Source: an uncultured Dysgonomonas sp.
GTDB lineage: Bacteria; Bacteroidota; Bacteroidia; Bacteroidales; Dysgonomonadaceae
DNA length: 64,000 nt
Direction: 5' to 3'
NCBI RefSeq assembly: GCF_934668725.1
Contig: NZ_CAKUOF010000009.1
Span: 137,028 to 201,027, forward strand
The notes under the pieces are model-generated. The model was not told the origin of the DNA. It worked only from the letters and a program-made list of their open reading frames with translations, and did not search any database. This document shows positions 54,883 to 64,000 of this stretch, one piece after another. Within the stretch, counting starts at the first letter, position 1. The number at the start of each line of letters is the position of its first letter. Made by a program: the position numbers and the translations under genes.

Positions 54883-57800
54883 TCAAGAGCTCTTTGTTAT
54901 TTTACTCATAATCATAGCCGCTTCCGCTTGTATCTCAGACCACTTCTTAACTACTTTCATAGCTTTCCTGTTGGCATAACGAAGAGCTACTCCGCGTTCC
55001 AGTCCTTTAGGCAGTTCAGGTAGTGTGGATACCTGATCGTATGGCAGCATCAATACCTGATCGTTAGCTGCATCTATATACATCTTGTATCCGAGTTCCT
55101 GATCGGTCAATGGTCTTCGGTGACGTGCCTGGGTAAAGTAGTAGCTATACGGATTACTGATCAGACCGCTTTTACCGGATAAATCTCGGTCTGACAAGGT
55201 TTCTATGGCTGCCCATGTACTGGTTTGAAGGCTGGTAACCTGACCAAAGCCATAAATGGTTCCTGTCTGACTGGATTCTCTCATACCCAGTGGGGTAAGA
55301 GTAAGACCCGAGATATTCTTGTTCTTAAAGAGTCCTTGTGCCCATCCGAAGTTGAAATCGGAAGAAGAGGCAAAAAGGAAGTCTTTAATGTCATTGTACA
55401 CATTATCAGTAGTACGAGGTGCTTGCCCATATAACTGCCAGATATCTTCTTTAGTAGGTAAGCCCCAGCCTTTAAGAAATAATCTACCTTCTACATCCCT
55501 TGCTCCCCAAGTAATATTCCTATACATCAGAGCATCATCATCAAGGGTCGTCCAAGACCCGTACACTTGTTCGAACTCATCCAATGGAATATTCCTTCCA
55601 TCTAAATGGTCTGCTGAAAGCTTGTCAATATCGGCTTGCGTAAAATTGATCCAGTTCAAAGAGATTGAATTTGGCCGGTCGGTATATTTTAGTCTCACAT
55701 TTTCTGTTGTCCAGATGCATTCACCGACTTCAATGGTTTTATAGGTTTTTTGAATTACATTACAGAATTTCACGGTCTCACTATCATAATTCCACCCTCT
55801 TGTTCCATATGAACCGCTTCCTGTTGCTTCTATATTCAGGAATATCGAGCTGGTATTGCCTTTTGTATAAGGGTCGGGGGTTAACTCCTCCGGTTCGGGG
55901 TATACAGGGGGAGAAGGCCTCAGGTGGAGATACCCGGGTAATTCATATTCGTACTGTTTAAGTAATTTTTCTTTTCCGTCCTCTTCAGTGTAGACCAAAT
56001 GGAGTTTACCACCCCATCCGTAGCTGTACTTAGTAGTTATTCCCCTAGGATCTGTAACTGACGCCATACCTATCAAAGGATAATAGGTATATGTTGTTAT
56101 TTGTGCTTTAGGTAATTCCGTTCGTAAACTATTGACTAAATCCATTTTAGGCTCAAGGGCTGATGACAATAATTCGGGGGCTACTTTTAATGCTTCTTTT
56201 ACGTCTTCATAAGTACTATTTTTTATTTCAGCAATTGGGTATTGTCCATTATACCCCCACAAATAGACAACTTTAGTAACACCGTCCTTAGTCATATAAA
56301 TTGGGTTTCCATAGCTATCATAGTTGTGATAGGTTTCTCGAATCTGCAAATTAGAATTAAATGCACTGCCACCTTCAGTAACAGGAGTTGATGTATCGAG
56401 CTTATATAAATTATATATCAGGGGTAAATCATGCTCTATTTTATAATCATAGGTTACGGCATCTACTACCAAAGTCCTATTATCAATGGTATCTCTGATC
56501 GTTTTAAGGGTGAAAAAAGGTGTATTAATTATATTTTTATCATAAAGTTTTTGTCCCGGAGCAGGCAATGTCTGGTAGGGAAAATCGGTAATATATCTAT
56601 GGCTTAAACTCCAGAAGAGATTATCACTATTTGACATTTCCTGTGTTGATACTTGATTTTGTTTATTGTAATAGTATTTTTTCGTAATAACAGTATTATT
56701 ACTATCAACAATTTGTTCCTCTTTAAGCAAGAGTGGTTTCAGATATATTTTATAAGCTGCGTGTCCCCTTGGTCCATAGCTAACTGATACATTATAGCTG
56801 GAAGTTGCAACATCAGTATTATATTTATAAGTAGAAAGCTGAAGAGTATTACCATCTCTTGAATAAACTGTTTTGGATAATAATTGTCCTCTGTATCTCG
56901 ACATGTCATTGGTCATATACAAATGATGCTTTTCGGCCAATTCTGCATTATTCAGATTTGATGGATAGTTTAATTTATTAATACCATATTCCGTATCCTC
57001 TTTGTCAGGTATATCTGCATAGGAAGAATAGCTGTAACAAGTATAACTGCCATCCTGAAATTCTTCGACTACATCGGAGTATCCTATATGGTACTCTTCA
57101 AATAAATTATTTGATCCAAAACTATTCGCACTAATATCTCTTTGCAAGGTACTGTAAGTATACCATTTTCCATTTTCAAATACATTTGTTCTGATAGTCG
57201 TTTCTTCAATACGGTATTTCGGCTTTAATCCGATAATTCCACTCCCTTTTGTTGTATTGTATTTTCTATAGTGAAATATTCTTGAGTTACTCGGCTGATT
57301 AGTTACAAAATCATAATCAGTAATAGATTTGACTCTGGCTCCGCCACAAACTGTATCGGTCTTTGTTTCAAATTGATTAATATGAATCTTTTGATTATCC
57401 CTGATATGATACCTGGTATAATAATTAGGTTCATATTTAATCTCTGAATATCCGTATGTAGGATAAGTGATTTTATTTAATAATGAAACATCAGCATAAA
57501 GAGGATTAACTTTTCTATTTTCTTCGATATTAGTACAATATATAATAGCGGCATCGTCGTTGTCCACTTTTACTGTATTTCCGCCATTCCAAAAGCCCCA
57601 ATGGTCTAAAGAAATGGTCAAAGGACTGGGTAAATCTTTATCCAGATTGTAATCAAAACCATATTTCCCTCCATCAGTATTATTTATCTGGCTTAAAAAA
57701 AAGTATCCTCCTTTATTTAAATAATCAAATTCTATACTTTTTATTCGTCTTTTATTATAATAATAACTTATAGTATCTAATGATTTTGAAAAAGAATCTT

Positions 57801-58923
57801 CGTCATCATAAAAACGGGAGTGATCTTTAATATCAAATTTTACTCTCAAATCTCCGTCAACTTTCAGATTGTTAAATATGGGTGTATAAATTTTATCCTC
57901 CATTGGAATTTGTTTACTTTTTGCTCCACCTGTTGGTAAACCGGTAATTGGCGGAGATACCGTAGTAATACTGTTACTGTATACAAAGGCATTGTATTTA
58001 TATGGTTGTAATACAGCAGTATATGTAAAATCAGCTACCCTTTTATTAGGAGACTTAATACTCTTTAAATACCAAGATGTGATATACCTTGGTCTTACTG
58101 AAATATCTTTTGGATTACTGGGAATGAAATATTCCAGATACGAAATATCTCCTCCGAACTCATAGATATACCCATCAGGGGTGGTTATAAAAATAGTTGA
58201 CGGCTGGGGAGCTTCAGTTGTACTGTATTCCTGAACAGTCAGATTACTTATATCTATTTTATACTGCGTATCTCCAGATAATAAGGAGACCTTACCTGCA
58301 TTGTTAATAATAAAACTTCCTTGATGATTCCCAAAAGAGAATTTAAAGATATCCGGTTCTAAATCATACATGGAGTCTTCTAAATAGGGAGTATTCCCTC
58401 CATTTTTATTTTTATCGATATTAAAAGTCAAAAGATCTTCCAGTGAATATTGTTTAAATGACTGGTTTTTAACAGAAACCAGTATCCCATCTTTGATATA
58501 TTTATTAAGCCCACTACTTTTACCTGTATAGTATCCTTTAGTATCATCGGGACTCCCATTAACAGTTCTTGAGATTATACCTCCAAAATTCAATACCCAG
58601 TTATGGCCTACTATATTGGGGCGTTTAGAAGGAACAAAGCCGGAGGATATATATTTTAGTGAGAGTGGAATATCAAAATCATTATCTTGATAACCATCTA
58701 AAGGAATACTTGTATCCAGTAACCCATTATAATAATTTACTCCCTGATTTCCGTATTTTATCATATCAGTAACCTGAGGTGTTGATAATCCTATATTTTT
58801 CGGAGTAAAGTAATAATTACTAAAATCCGATGGAATAAATTCTTGACTGGAGAGAGTTGCAATATTTATCAACCAGACAAGAATAATTAATACATTTTTT
58901 ATTATTATATAATTATTTCTCAT
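54883..58923 (-). CDS. Rhs-like YD-repeat protein ending in a FISUMP domain
   Basis: A 1346-residue secreted protein. After the signal peptide comes an Rhs/YD-like beta region (residues about 40-1020; many IYEFGGD, YGFDYN, YSYGWGGK motifs). The C-terminal about 280 residues form a FISUMP domain: CNVIQKTYKTIEVGECIWTT, then PTKEDIWQLYGQ and FGWAQGLFKNKNISGLTLTP, and YRR/HRR near the end. FISUMP is common in surface proteins of Bacteroidetes and Fibrobacteres. No toxin-type Rhs core (DPDG) is present. It overlaps the T9SS-sorted gene by 4 nt, so the two form a transcriptional pair. Confidence 0.78.
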   Translation of the reverse strand: MRNNYIIIKNVLIILVWLINIATLSSQEFIPSDFSNYYFTPKNIGLSTPQVTDMIKYGNQGVNYYNGLLDTSIPLDGYQDNDFDIPLSLKYISSGFVPSKRPNIVGHNWVLNFGGIISRTVNGSPDDTKGYYTGKSSGLNKYIKDGILVSVKNQSFKQYSLEDLLTFNIDKNKNGGNTPYLEDSMYDLEPDIFKFSFGNHQGSFIINNAGKVSLLSGDTQYKIDISNLTVQEYSTTEAPQPSTIFITTPDGYIYEFGGDISYLEYFIPSNPKDISVRPRYITSWYLKSIKSPNKRVADFTYTAVLQPYKYNAFVYSNSITTVSPPITGLPTGGAKSKQIPMEDKIYTPIFNNLKVDGDLRVKFDIKDHSRFYDDEDSFSKSLDTISYYYNKRRIKSIEFDYLNKGGYFFLSQINNTDGGKYGFDYNLDKDLPSPLTISLDHWGFWNGGNTVKVDNDDAAIIYCTNIEENRKVNPLYADVSLLNKITYPTYGYSEIKYEPNYYTRYHIRDNQKIHINQFETKTDTVCGGARVKSITDYDFVTNQPSNSRIFHYRKYNTTKGSGIIGLKPKYRIEETTIRTNVFENGKWYTYSTLQRDISANSFGSNNLFEEYHIGYSDVVEEFQDGSYTCYSYSSYADIPDKEDTEYGINKLNYPSNLNNAELAEKHHLYMTNDMSRYRGQLLSKTVYSRDGNTLQLSTYKYNTDVATSSYNVSVSYGPRGHAAYKIYLKPLLLKEEQIVDSNNTVITKKYYYNKQNQVSTQEMSNSDNLFWSLSHRYITDFPYQTLPAPGQKLYDKNIINTPFFTLKTIRDTIDNRTLVVDAVTYDYKIEHDLPLIYNLYKLDTSTPVTEGGSAFNSNLQIRETYHNYDSYGNPIYMTKDGVTKVVYLWGYNGQYPIAEIKNSTYEDVKEALKVAPELLSSALEPKMDLVNSLRTELPKAQITTYTYYPLIGMASVTDPRGITTKYSYGWGGKLHLVYTEEDGKEKLLKQYEYELPGYLHLRPSPPVYPEPEELTPDPYTKGNTSSIFLNIEATGSGSYGTRGWNYDSETVKFCNVIQKTYKTIEVGECIWTTENVRLKYTDRPNSISLNWINFTQADIDKLSADHLDGRNIPLDEFEQVYGSWTTLDDDALMYRNITWGARDVEGRLFLKGWGLPTKEDIWQLYGQAPRTTDNVYNDIKDFLFASSSDFNFGWAQGLFKNKNISGLTLTPLGMRESSQTGTIYGFGQVTSLQTSTWAAIETLSDRDLSGKSGLISNPYSYYFTQARHRRPLTDQELGYKMYIDAANDQVLMLPYDQVSTLPELPKGLERGVALRYANRKAMKVVKKWSEIQAEAAMIMSKITKSS

Positions 58924-60056
58924 CGTTTCATTATTTTATCAGATAGTGTATTGGTGTTCGTTTTAATAGTTAAGACATAAGTGCCTTTAGACAGTGTACT
59001 GCAATCGATAAACTCCGAGTACATACCTTTGTCTTTTCGTCCCAGATCTATATTCTTAAGCAATTTGCCATCAAGACTATACATACTGATTGTAACAGAA
59101 GTCGCATTCTCCAGATAGTACTCAATAGTCAATTGCGATTCTACCGGATTGGGATAAAAATTATACGAGAAGTTCCTTGCTGTTTCTGTATCAGATGATC
59201 TGGTGCCTGGCTGAAGGGGATGCTTTATATTCCATAAACTATCCAGAACCGCTAAGTTCTCTTTATCGTCATCCAGATACAGGTGTTCCCCAGGAGGGAA
59301 AAAGAAAGACGTCTTAAAAGTTTTGGCTTGAAGAGAATCTTCCTGATGGTAGGTTTTAATTGATTCAAAAACAGGATAGCGGTATCCTTTGGCATACCAT
59401 TTATAAGTTTCCGATACAATATTGAAGTTTTGTGGTTTCTTGGATTTTACTACTTCATGTATAATCTGAACGGTTTTTGTGCGTATAATATGCTCCAGGG
59501 TATCTCCTGAAGGAAGTATAATCATACCGAAGGCATCTGCTGTTATTTTTATGCTTCCTTGGGACTCAAAAGGAATACGTTTGGAGTATAGCCCCTCGGA
59601 CTTATACTGTGAAGTGTATGATTGCCCGTAATCTGTCGGATAAACGAATGCAACCATCGGTGTTTTATAATGCAACAAGGTAGTCGGGTTCTCATGACCC
59701 AGTATTTCAAGCTTGTTATCATTCTGTTTGAAATAATACATGGTATTGTGTTCAATTCCCAGAACTAAAGTAGAAGGGTCTACCTGTTTTACCTTAAAAA
59801 GGTCCTTACCCATTTTATAGGTAGAGTCATTTAACAAATAGGGTTTCTTGTAAACCAGACTATATTGGTCATTAACAGACTTCAGCTTGCTAAAATCCCA
59901 AATGACGTTTTCGCCTTCTCTTCCGGGCTCTTTGTAGTCAACTTGCTGCTTGATGATTTCATCTCCCGGGCGAATGCCATTGTACTGAAGAGTAATTTGT
60001 CCTAAAACCAATGCTGTGTTAAATAGTATCAGGAGGACACAGGTAATTCTTCTCAT
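58920..60056 (-). CDS. T9SS type A sorting domain protein
   Basis: A 378-residue exported protein. A signal peptide ends near residue 20 (NTALVLGQ). The middle is beta-rich without a recognised enzyme. The C-terminal about 80 residues are a type IX sorting domain: YNFYPNPVESQLTIEYYLEN, then ISMYSLDGKLL and LSKGTYVLTIKTNTNT. It should be exported across the outer membrane by the T9SS and anchored to LPS. Overlaps the Rhs/FISUMP gene by 4 nt and may chaperone or carry it. Confidence 0.85.
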   Translation of the reverse strand: MRRITCVLLILFNTALVLGQITLQYNGIRPGDEIIKQQVDYKEPGREGENVIWDFSKLKSVNDQYSLVYKKPYLLNDSTYKMGKDLFKVKQVDPSTLVLGIEHNTMYYFKQNDNKLEILGHENPTTLLHYKTPMVAFVYPTDYGQSYTSQYKSEGLYSKRIPFESQGSIKITADAFGMIILPSGDTLEHIIRTKTVQIIHEVVKSKKPQNFNIVSETYKWYAKGYRYPVFESIKTYHQEDSLQAKTFKTSFFFPPGEHLYLDDDKENLAVLDSLWNIKHPLQPGTRSSDTETARNFSYNFYPNPVESQLTIEYYLENATSVTISMYSLDGKLLKNIDLGRKDKGMYSEFIDCSTLSKGTYVLTIKTNTNTLSDKIMKR

Positions 60057-60176
60057 ATAAATAGTTTGTTATTTACGTAATTATTAAAACAATGTGGGTT
60101 CGTTAGTTTAAAACTCTATACCATTTTGTTTTTTGAAAGACAGATATTAATTCGATAATAAAATAAGTCTTTATTA

Positions 60177-61400
60177 TTATTTGATAATTTTCCAACTACT
60201 TGTTTCACCATTGATTTTTATATGCAGAATATATATACCTGCCGGTTCATTGCTAATATCAAGGTTAATTTGTTTTTGGGTGCCTGTTCGCTTGGAGATT
60301 GTTTGGCCTCTTAAGTTCACAATGATTATATTTTCAGATACGACGCCACTCGTTTCTGGGATTTCAATTACCACCTGCTTTTTAGTTATATTAGGACTAA
60401 TTGTTATTTTCTGATTTGCAATTTCATCAGAGAATGATTGGGTGGTAGTATTGCTGCTTTGGATCAATACTATTTCTTTTCTGATTTTATTACCAGAGGC
60501 ATCAGTGATAGACTCAATTATATCTGCTGTATCTTCACATTCTTCTTCTGGATCAGAACCTATAACCAATATCCTAAGAAAATCTTCCCACTGAGCAGTT
60601 GTTCCGTATCGGGAGAGAGCAGTTTCAGGAACTAACAACTTACATATTTTTGTATTTACCCCCTTAAACACTGTAGTTCCCAAAGCAGGAGGGGTTGGAT
60701 TGTAGCTGGTGATTGCAGTTAAATTGGCGCAATCAGCAAAAGTATTATTACCTATATATTTTAGTGAATCAGGTAACAAGAGTTTTGTTATATTACTACT
60801 TTGAAAAGCAGTATTACTGATAGTGGCAAGTTTGGAAATCACAGATAAGTCTATCTTTGTGTTTTCGGTTAATTTCATATTACGAAAAGCACTTATACCA
60901 ATTATATCAAGATTTCGACATCCAAGTAAGTCAATACTACCTATTGTACTATTCTCAAAAGCACTTTCTGCTATGGATTTTAATGAATTTTTATGTAAAG
61001 TCATAACAACTACCCTTGGCAAAATTACTTTTCCGCTAAAGCTTGCAAAACTGGATCCGCTTTGCGTACCACTTATATAACAACGGAGCTTACTACTGTT
61101 TGTAAAATCCAATACATTGACGCTCGTTAATGTTGTGCTATTAAAGGTATTGGGGTTTATTTGCTCAAGATTTATGCATTTAGTAAAATTCATACAGGGA
61201 ATCGTTACATTTTGAAATGCATTATTACCAATACTTTTTAAAGAAGCCGGAAGAACAATTCCTTGTCCGATTGTAGCTCCTTGGAATGCACTTGACCCGA
61301 TGGCTTCGAGAGTCGGTTGTTTTTTAGTATTAGTCTGCGATTGTAACGGGAGAATACACCATAGCAGGCATAATACAATAATGATATATTTTGAATTCAT
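60177..61400 (-). CDS. BspA-like leucine-rich repeat surface protein with T9SS domain
   Basis: A 407-residue surface protein. Signal peptide (about 1-21), then LRR_5/BspA repeats with SIGNNAFQNVTIPCMNF, SLKSIAESAFENSTIGSIDL, SLKYIGNNTFADCANLTAI, then a TPPALGTTVFKGV segment. Residues about 330-407 are a T9SS sorting domain (IIIVNLRGQTISKR, then DISNEPAGIYILHIKINGET and the terminal K-rich IIK). BspA-type repeats often mediate adhesion. It lies 62 nt downstream of a second LRR gene. Confidence 0.85.
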   Translation of the reverse strand: MNSKYIIIVLCLLWCILPLQSQTNTKKQPTLEAIGSSAFQGATIGQGIVLPASLKSIGNNAFQNVTIPCMNFTKCINLEQINPNTFNSTTLTSVNVLDFTNSSKLRCYISGTQSGSSFASFSGKVILPRVVVMTLHKNSLKSIAESAFENSTIGSIDLLGCRNLDIIGISAFRNMKLTENTKIDLSVISKLATISNTAFQSSNITKLLLPDSLKYIGNNTFADCANLTAITSYNPTPPALGTTVFKGVNTKICKLLVPETALSRYGTTAQWEDFLRILVIGSDPEEECEDTADIIESITDASGNKIRKEIVLIQSSNTTTQSFSDEIANQKITISPNITKKQVVIEIPETSGVVSENIIIVNLRGQTISKRTGTQKQINLDISNEPAGIYILHIKINGETSSWKIIK

Positions 61401-61461
61401 ATGGTTTGCTTATTTTTAATTTCCATTATTTTGTTTTTATAAAGAAAAGTTTCTTCGGAGA

Positions 61462-62946
61462 TTAAAAACAAGACACTCCAGATTGGCTTGGATCCATTTG
61501 TTCAAAGCTTACACTTGGAATTGTGCTATTGTAGAAGGCTTTTGTGCCGATAGTTTTTAAACTGTTTGGAAAGACAATCCCTTTAGTGAATACGGAGTTT
61601 GCAAAAGCTGATTCGCCTATTATCTCCAATACCGGAGAGAAGGTAATGCTACCTTTAAATCTAAAAAAACTAAGTTTCGGGATAGTAATCATATTTCCAG
61701 GAAGTATTACATGCCCACTAAAATCACCAAATGTGCCAAAACCCGAAAGGGATAAAAGACGGGTTAATTTAACACAGTCTGAAAAATCTAAGATATTGCT
61801 TTCTGTCAATTTGACACTACAAAAAGCTTCAGAATTAATCTCCTCTAATTCCAGACATTGTTTAAAGTCTAGTTCAGCGAAACTTGCTGAACGAAATACA
61901 TTAGTACCTATGACCTTTAAAGTAACTGGAAATACCAATTTTGCAGACGATTGGCTACCGGCAAAAGCCCATGCTCTAATTATCTCTAATACTGGGGGGA
62001 ACACAACACTACCTTTAAATCTGGCAAAACTATATTGCGGAATCTCTATCATATTTCGTGGCAATATTACATGACCGCTAAATTCTCCAAATGTACCAAA
62101 ACCGCTAGGCGATAACAAGCGCGTTAATTTAGTATTGCCTGAAAAATCTAATTCATTATTTTTTATTAATTTTACATTGCAGAATGCTTCTTCTCCAATT
62201 TCTTCTAATTCCAGGCATTGTTTAAAGTCTAGTTCAGCGAAACTTGCTGAACGAAATACATTAGTACCTATGACCTTTAAAGTAACTGGAAATACCAATT
62301 TTGCAGACGATTGGCTACCGGCAAAAGCCCATGCTCTAATTATCTCTAATACTGGGGGGAACACAACACTACCTTTAAATCTGGCAAAACTATATTGCGG
62401 AATCTCTATCATATTTCGTGGCAATATTACATGACCGCTAAATTCTCCAAATGTACCAAAACCGCTAGGCGATAACAAGCGCGTTAATTTAGTATTGCCT
62501 GAAAAATCTAATTCATTATTTTTTATTAATTTTACATTGCAGAATGCTTCTTCTCCAATTTCTTCTAATTCCAGGCATTGTTTAAAGTCTAGTTCAGCGA
62601 AACTTGCTGAACGAAATGCATTAGCCCCTATGGTTTTTAAAGTAACAGGAAATATGAGCGTTGTCATATCTCTATAAGCGAAGGCAGAGGCTGGTATCTT
62701 CCCATCTATAATATTAACATTAGACATATCCAATATTTTTAATAACGTCATTTGTTTAATCGTTGTAAAGTCTACGCTATTTATGGTTCCCGTTAAAACT
62801 AAATCTGTAATTTTTGTTTTATCTGCTCCTAACTGACTCTCTAATGTACCGGGAGTATTTACTGTGATATTTTTACTTAATTGTCCGTAAGTCGGAATTA
62901 CCCATATTATTACACTGAATAATAAGGCTAGAATTTTTTTTGTCAT
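61462..62946 (-). CDS. BspA-like leucine-rich repeat protein with internal duplication
   Basis: A 494-residue exported protein with signal peptide (residues 1-21) and at least three LRR_5 blocks. Two blocks are exact copies (120 residues each). It ends SFEQMDPSQSGVSCF, with no T9SS domain, unlike its neighbour; it may be released, or depend on the neighbour, or have lost its tail by a premature stop. First gene of the minus-strand surface cluster. Confidence 0.82.
   Translation of the reverse strand: MTKKILALLFSVIIWVIPTYGQLSKNITVNTPGTLESQLGADKTKITDLVLTGTINSVDFTTIKQMTLLKILDMSNVNIIDGKIPASAFAYRDMTTLIFPVTLKTIGANAFRSASFAELDFKQCLELEEIGEEAFCNVKLIKNNELDFSGNTKLTRLLSPSGFGTFGEFSGHVILPRNMIEIPQYSFARFKGSVVFPPVLEIIRAWAFAGSQSSAKLVFPVTLKVIGTNVFRSASFAELDFKQCLELEEIGEEAFCNVKLIKNNELDFSGNTKLTRLLSPSGFGTFGEFSGHVILPRNMIEIPQYSFARFKGSVVFPPVLEIIRAWAFAGSQSSAKLVFPVTLKVIGTNVFRSASFAELDFKQCLELEEINSEAFCSVKLTESNILDFSDCVKLTRLLSLSGFGTFGDFSGHVILPGNMITIPKLSFFRFKGSITFSPVLEIIGESAFANSVFTKGIVFPNSLKTIGTKAFYNSTIPSVSFEQMDPSQSGVSCF
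61861..62580. repeat. exact 360-bp tandem duplication inside the LRR gene
   Basis: Bases 61861-62220 are repeated at 62221-62580 without a difference by my reading. A third, diverged copy of the unit starts at 62581, and one before 61861. Each unit codes for 120 residues and keeps frame. Perfect identity at DNA level points to recent duplication or gene conversion. Confidence 0.85.
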
Positions 62947-63453
62947 AATAAATTATAGTTTTTGTATATTATTTTTTAGTTTTTGCTATTACTGAAAAGT
63001 ATAAGAAAATTGGATACTCTCAATTAAAACTGAGAAATCTTACTGTCTTCTAAATTATAGGGTAGCCCAGATAGGATAAATGGGATTATAATGAACATTT
63101 CAACCTTTGTAGCGTTTTTTATAAAATTTTATTGCCATATATTTAGACTTTTCCTTTCAGAAAAAGCTTGCTAATTAGTGTTATGGATAAAAGTGAGAAT
63201 AGATGTGTTAGCCTTTTTGCCGTAACATTATTATTTTCTTGGCAAAGATAGATTTTAATTATAAAATTATTGTTTATTTTTTTTTAAAATTTAAGAAAAT
63301 TCACATAAAGAGATTCTTGTCTTTCTATATCATATAGATAAAATACTCTTTAAAATATCACTTATCAAAAATAATCAGGAAGACTTCCTGGGTAGAGGAG
63401 TTCATTTATCTGGGTTGTATCTAGAAAGAAAAGTATATATATTGCTCTATAGC
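62947..63453. other. upstream region of the surface cluster
   Basis: 507 nt without a gene. TATCTTTG on the minus strand at 63243-63250 matches the -7 consensus but lies about 300 nt from the first start codon. No clear terminator or repeat is seen. Confidence 0.35.
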
Positions 63454-64000
63454 TTAGCTAATAAAAGTTGGATAGTCTGATAAAGCTAATAATTCTTTAT
63501 CTCCGGCACTATCCCCATATGCATAAAGTAGATATTCAGATTTATCAGGGAATTCAGTTAAAAAACGATTTACCTTCTCTTGTCCATAGCAATTTGCATT
63601 TTTAAAAGTCCCCACTATTAAATCGTCGATAGTAGTAGCTATTTCTGTCGCTAAGACTTTTTCAATATCCATCGTTTTAGCCCAAGGCTTTATCCAATTC
63701 GATATAGAAGCACTGATTATAACAACTGTATGGTTTTGACTTTGATGCCATCTTATTTTATTTATAATCTCAGGCCTTGCTATTTCCTGTATTCTTTTAA
63801 TATAATCCTCGCTCACTTTATTGAATACTTCAATGCTTCTACTTTTAAAAAAATAGGCAAATAGTTTTTGTTTAGCAACATCATTAGTTGTAAAACCTAA
63901 CTTATATAGCATCAATATAGGAGATAGGATGATAAGCCCTTTAAACAGTTTTTTACCTCCCACATAGAATTTAATAAAATCAAATAAAGTATCTTTTTTA
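63454..64000 (-). CDS. HAD-family (subfamily IB) phosphatase, 5' end outside window
   Basis: The reading frame stays open to the window edge, where the residues DTLFDFIKFYVGGKKLFKG follow the HAD motif I that must lie outside. Visible: motif II in VVIISASISNW, motif III/IV in DKSEYLLYAYGDSAGDKELL. The layout is like SerB/IB-type HAD phosphatases (about 200-220 residues). A GTG at 63963 is internal, not the start. Substrate unknown. Confidence 0.75.
   Translation of the reverse strand, partial: KKDTLFDFIKFYVGGKKLFKGLIILSPILMLYKLGFTTNDVAKQKLFAYFFKSRSIEVFNKVSEDYIKRIQEIARPEIINKIRWHQSQNHTVVIISASISNWIKPWAKTMDIEKVLATEIATTIDDLIVGTFKNANCYGQEKVNRFLTEFPDKSEYLLYAYGDSAGDKELLALSDYPTFIS

Noticed and set aside
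61861..62580. CRISPR-like repeat
   Set aside because: The repeats are in-frame duplications of LRR coding sequence, with no spacers.
1..64000. tRNA or rRNA genes
   Set aside because: None seen on either strand by eye; tRNA-like cloverleafs near the integrases were looked for and not found, but a covariance search would be decisive.

Overview
The window looks like chromosomal DNA of a Bacteroidota (Bacteroidales) bacterium, plausibly Dysgonomonas or a close relative. The reasons are low G+C, Bacteroides-type promoter words (TAnnTTTG), type IX secretion sorting domains at protein C-termini, DUF6443-type Rhs proteins, a FISUMP domain, BspA-like leucine-rich repeats, and the ParA/DUF3408/MobC/relaxase set found in Bacteroides conjugative elements. 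The genus is inference; there is no rRNA or other marker here.

Layout. (1) 1-11.3 kb is mostly core-like: an exported thioredoxin, a MarR regulator, a C_GCAxxG_C_C protein, a SAM methyltransferase, and a minus-strand efflux operon (TolC-type channel, periplasmic adaptor, RND pump, PII-like protein, small DUF2892 membrane protein), then an HxlR regulator divergent from a UvrA-like ATPase. (2) 11.8-21.3 kb is a defence-like island: two DUF4143 AAA ATPases with a Fic (DUF4172) remnant between them, a Dam-type adenine methylase with a DGQHR protein that ends in a HEPN-like motif, and, convergent to these, a four-gene overlapping operon encoding a HARE-HTH/Nudix/P-loop-kinase fusion, a methyltransferase, a SIR2-like protein and a Ham1-like NTP pyrophosphatase with an altered active site. 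I do not recognise this four-gene combination as a named system; it is the best candidate for something new. (3) 21.4-22.5 kb is a non-coding foldback structure: two 103-nt arms in inverted orientation, each with an internal hairpin of different sequence.

(4) 22.6-37.2 kb is accessory and mobile: YciI, AraC and DUF4396 genes, an excisionase-like gene pair, a duplicated pair of unknown genes, an MNT-HEPN fusion, a truncated integrase and two intact tyrosine recombinases. It ends in a Kiwa system (kwaA, kwaB) followed by a PHP-domain/ABC-ATPase protein with a small partner. (5) 37.7-43.6 kb is a plus-strand surface cluster (transglutaminase-like lipoprotein, O-antigen-ligase-like membrane protein, a lipoprotein and a small exported protein).

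(6) 44-50.7 kb is a second mobile-element block: an AbiEii remnant with a DUF6922 protein, a second excisionase-like pair behind a 20-bp phased repeat array, ParA/DUF3408 genes, a GC-rich oriT-like region, MobC and a relaxase, then an IS256-type fragment. The traE-traQ transfer genes are absent, so this is a mobilizable or decayed element rather than a complete conjugative one. (7) 51-63 kb is a minus-strand surface/toxin cluster: two BspA-like leucine-rich proteins (one with an exact 360-bp internal duplication), a T9SS-sorted protein, an Rhs-like protein ending in a FISUMP domain, and an Rhs polymorphic toxin whose C-terminus is a lipase-like GHSHGG domain, followed by a 4-nt-overlapping small membrane protein that is a good immunity candidate. 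A HAD-family phosphatase runs off the right edge.
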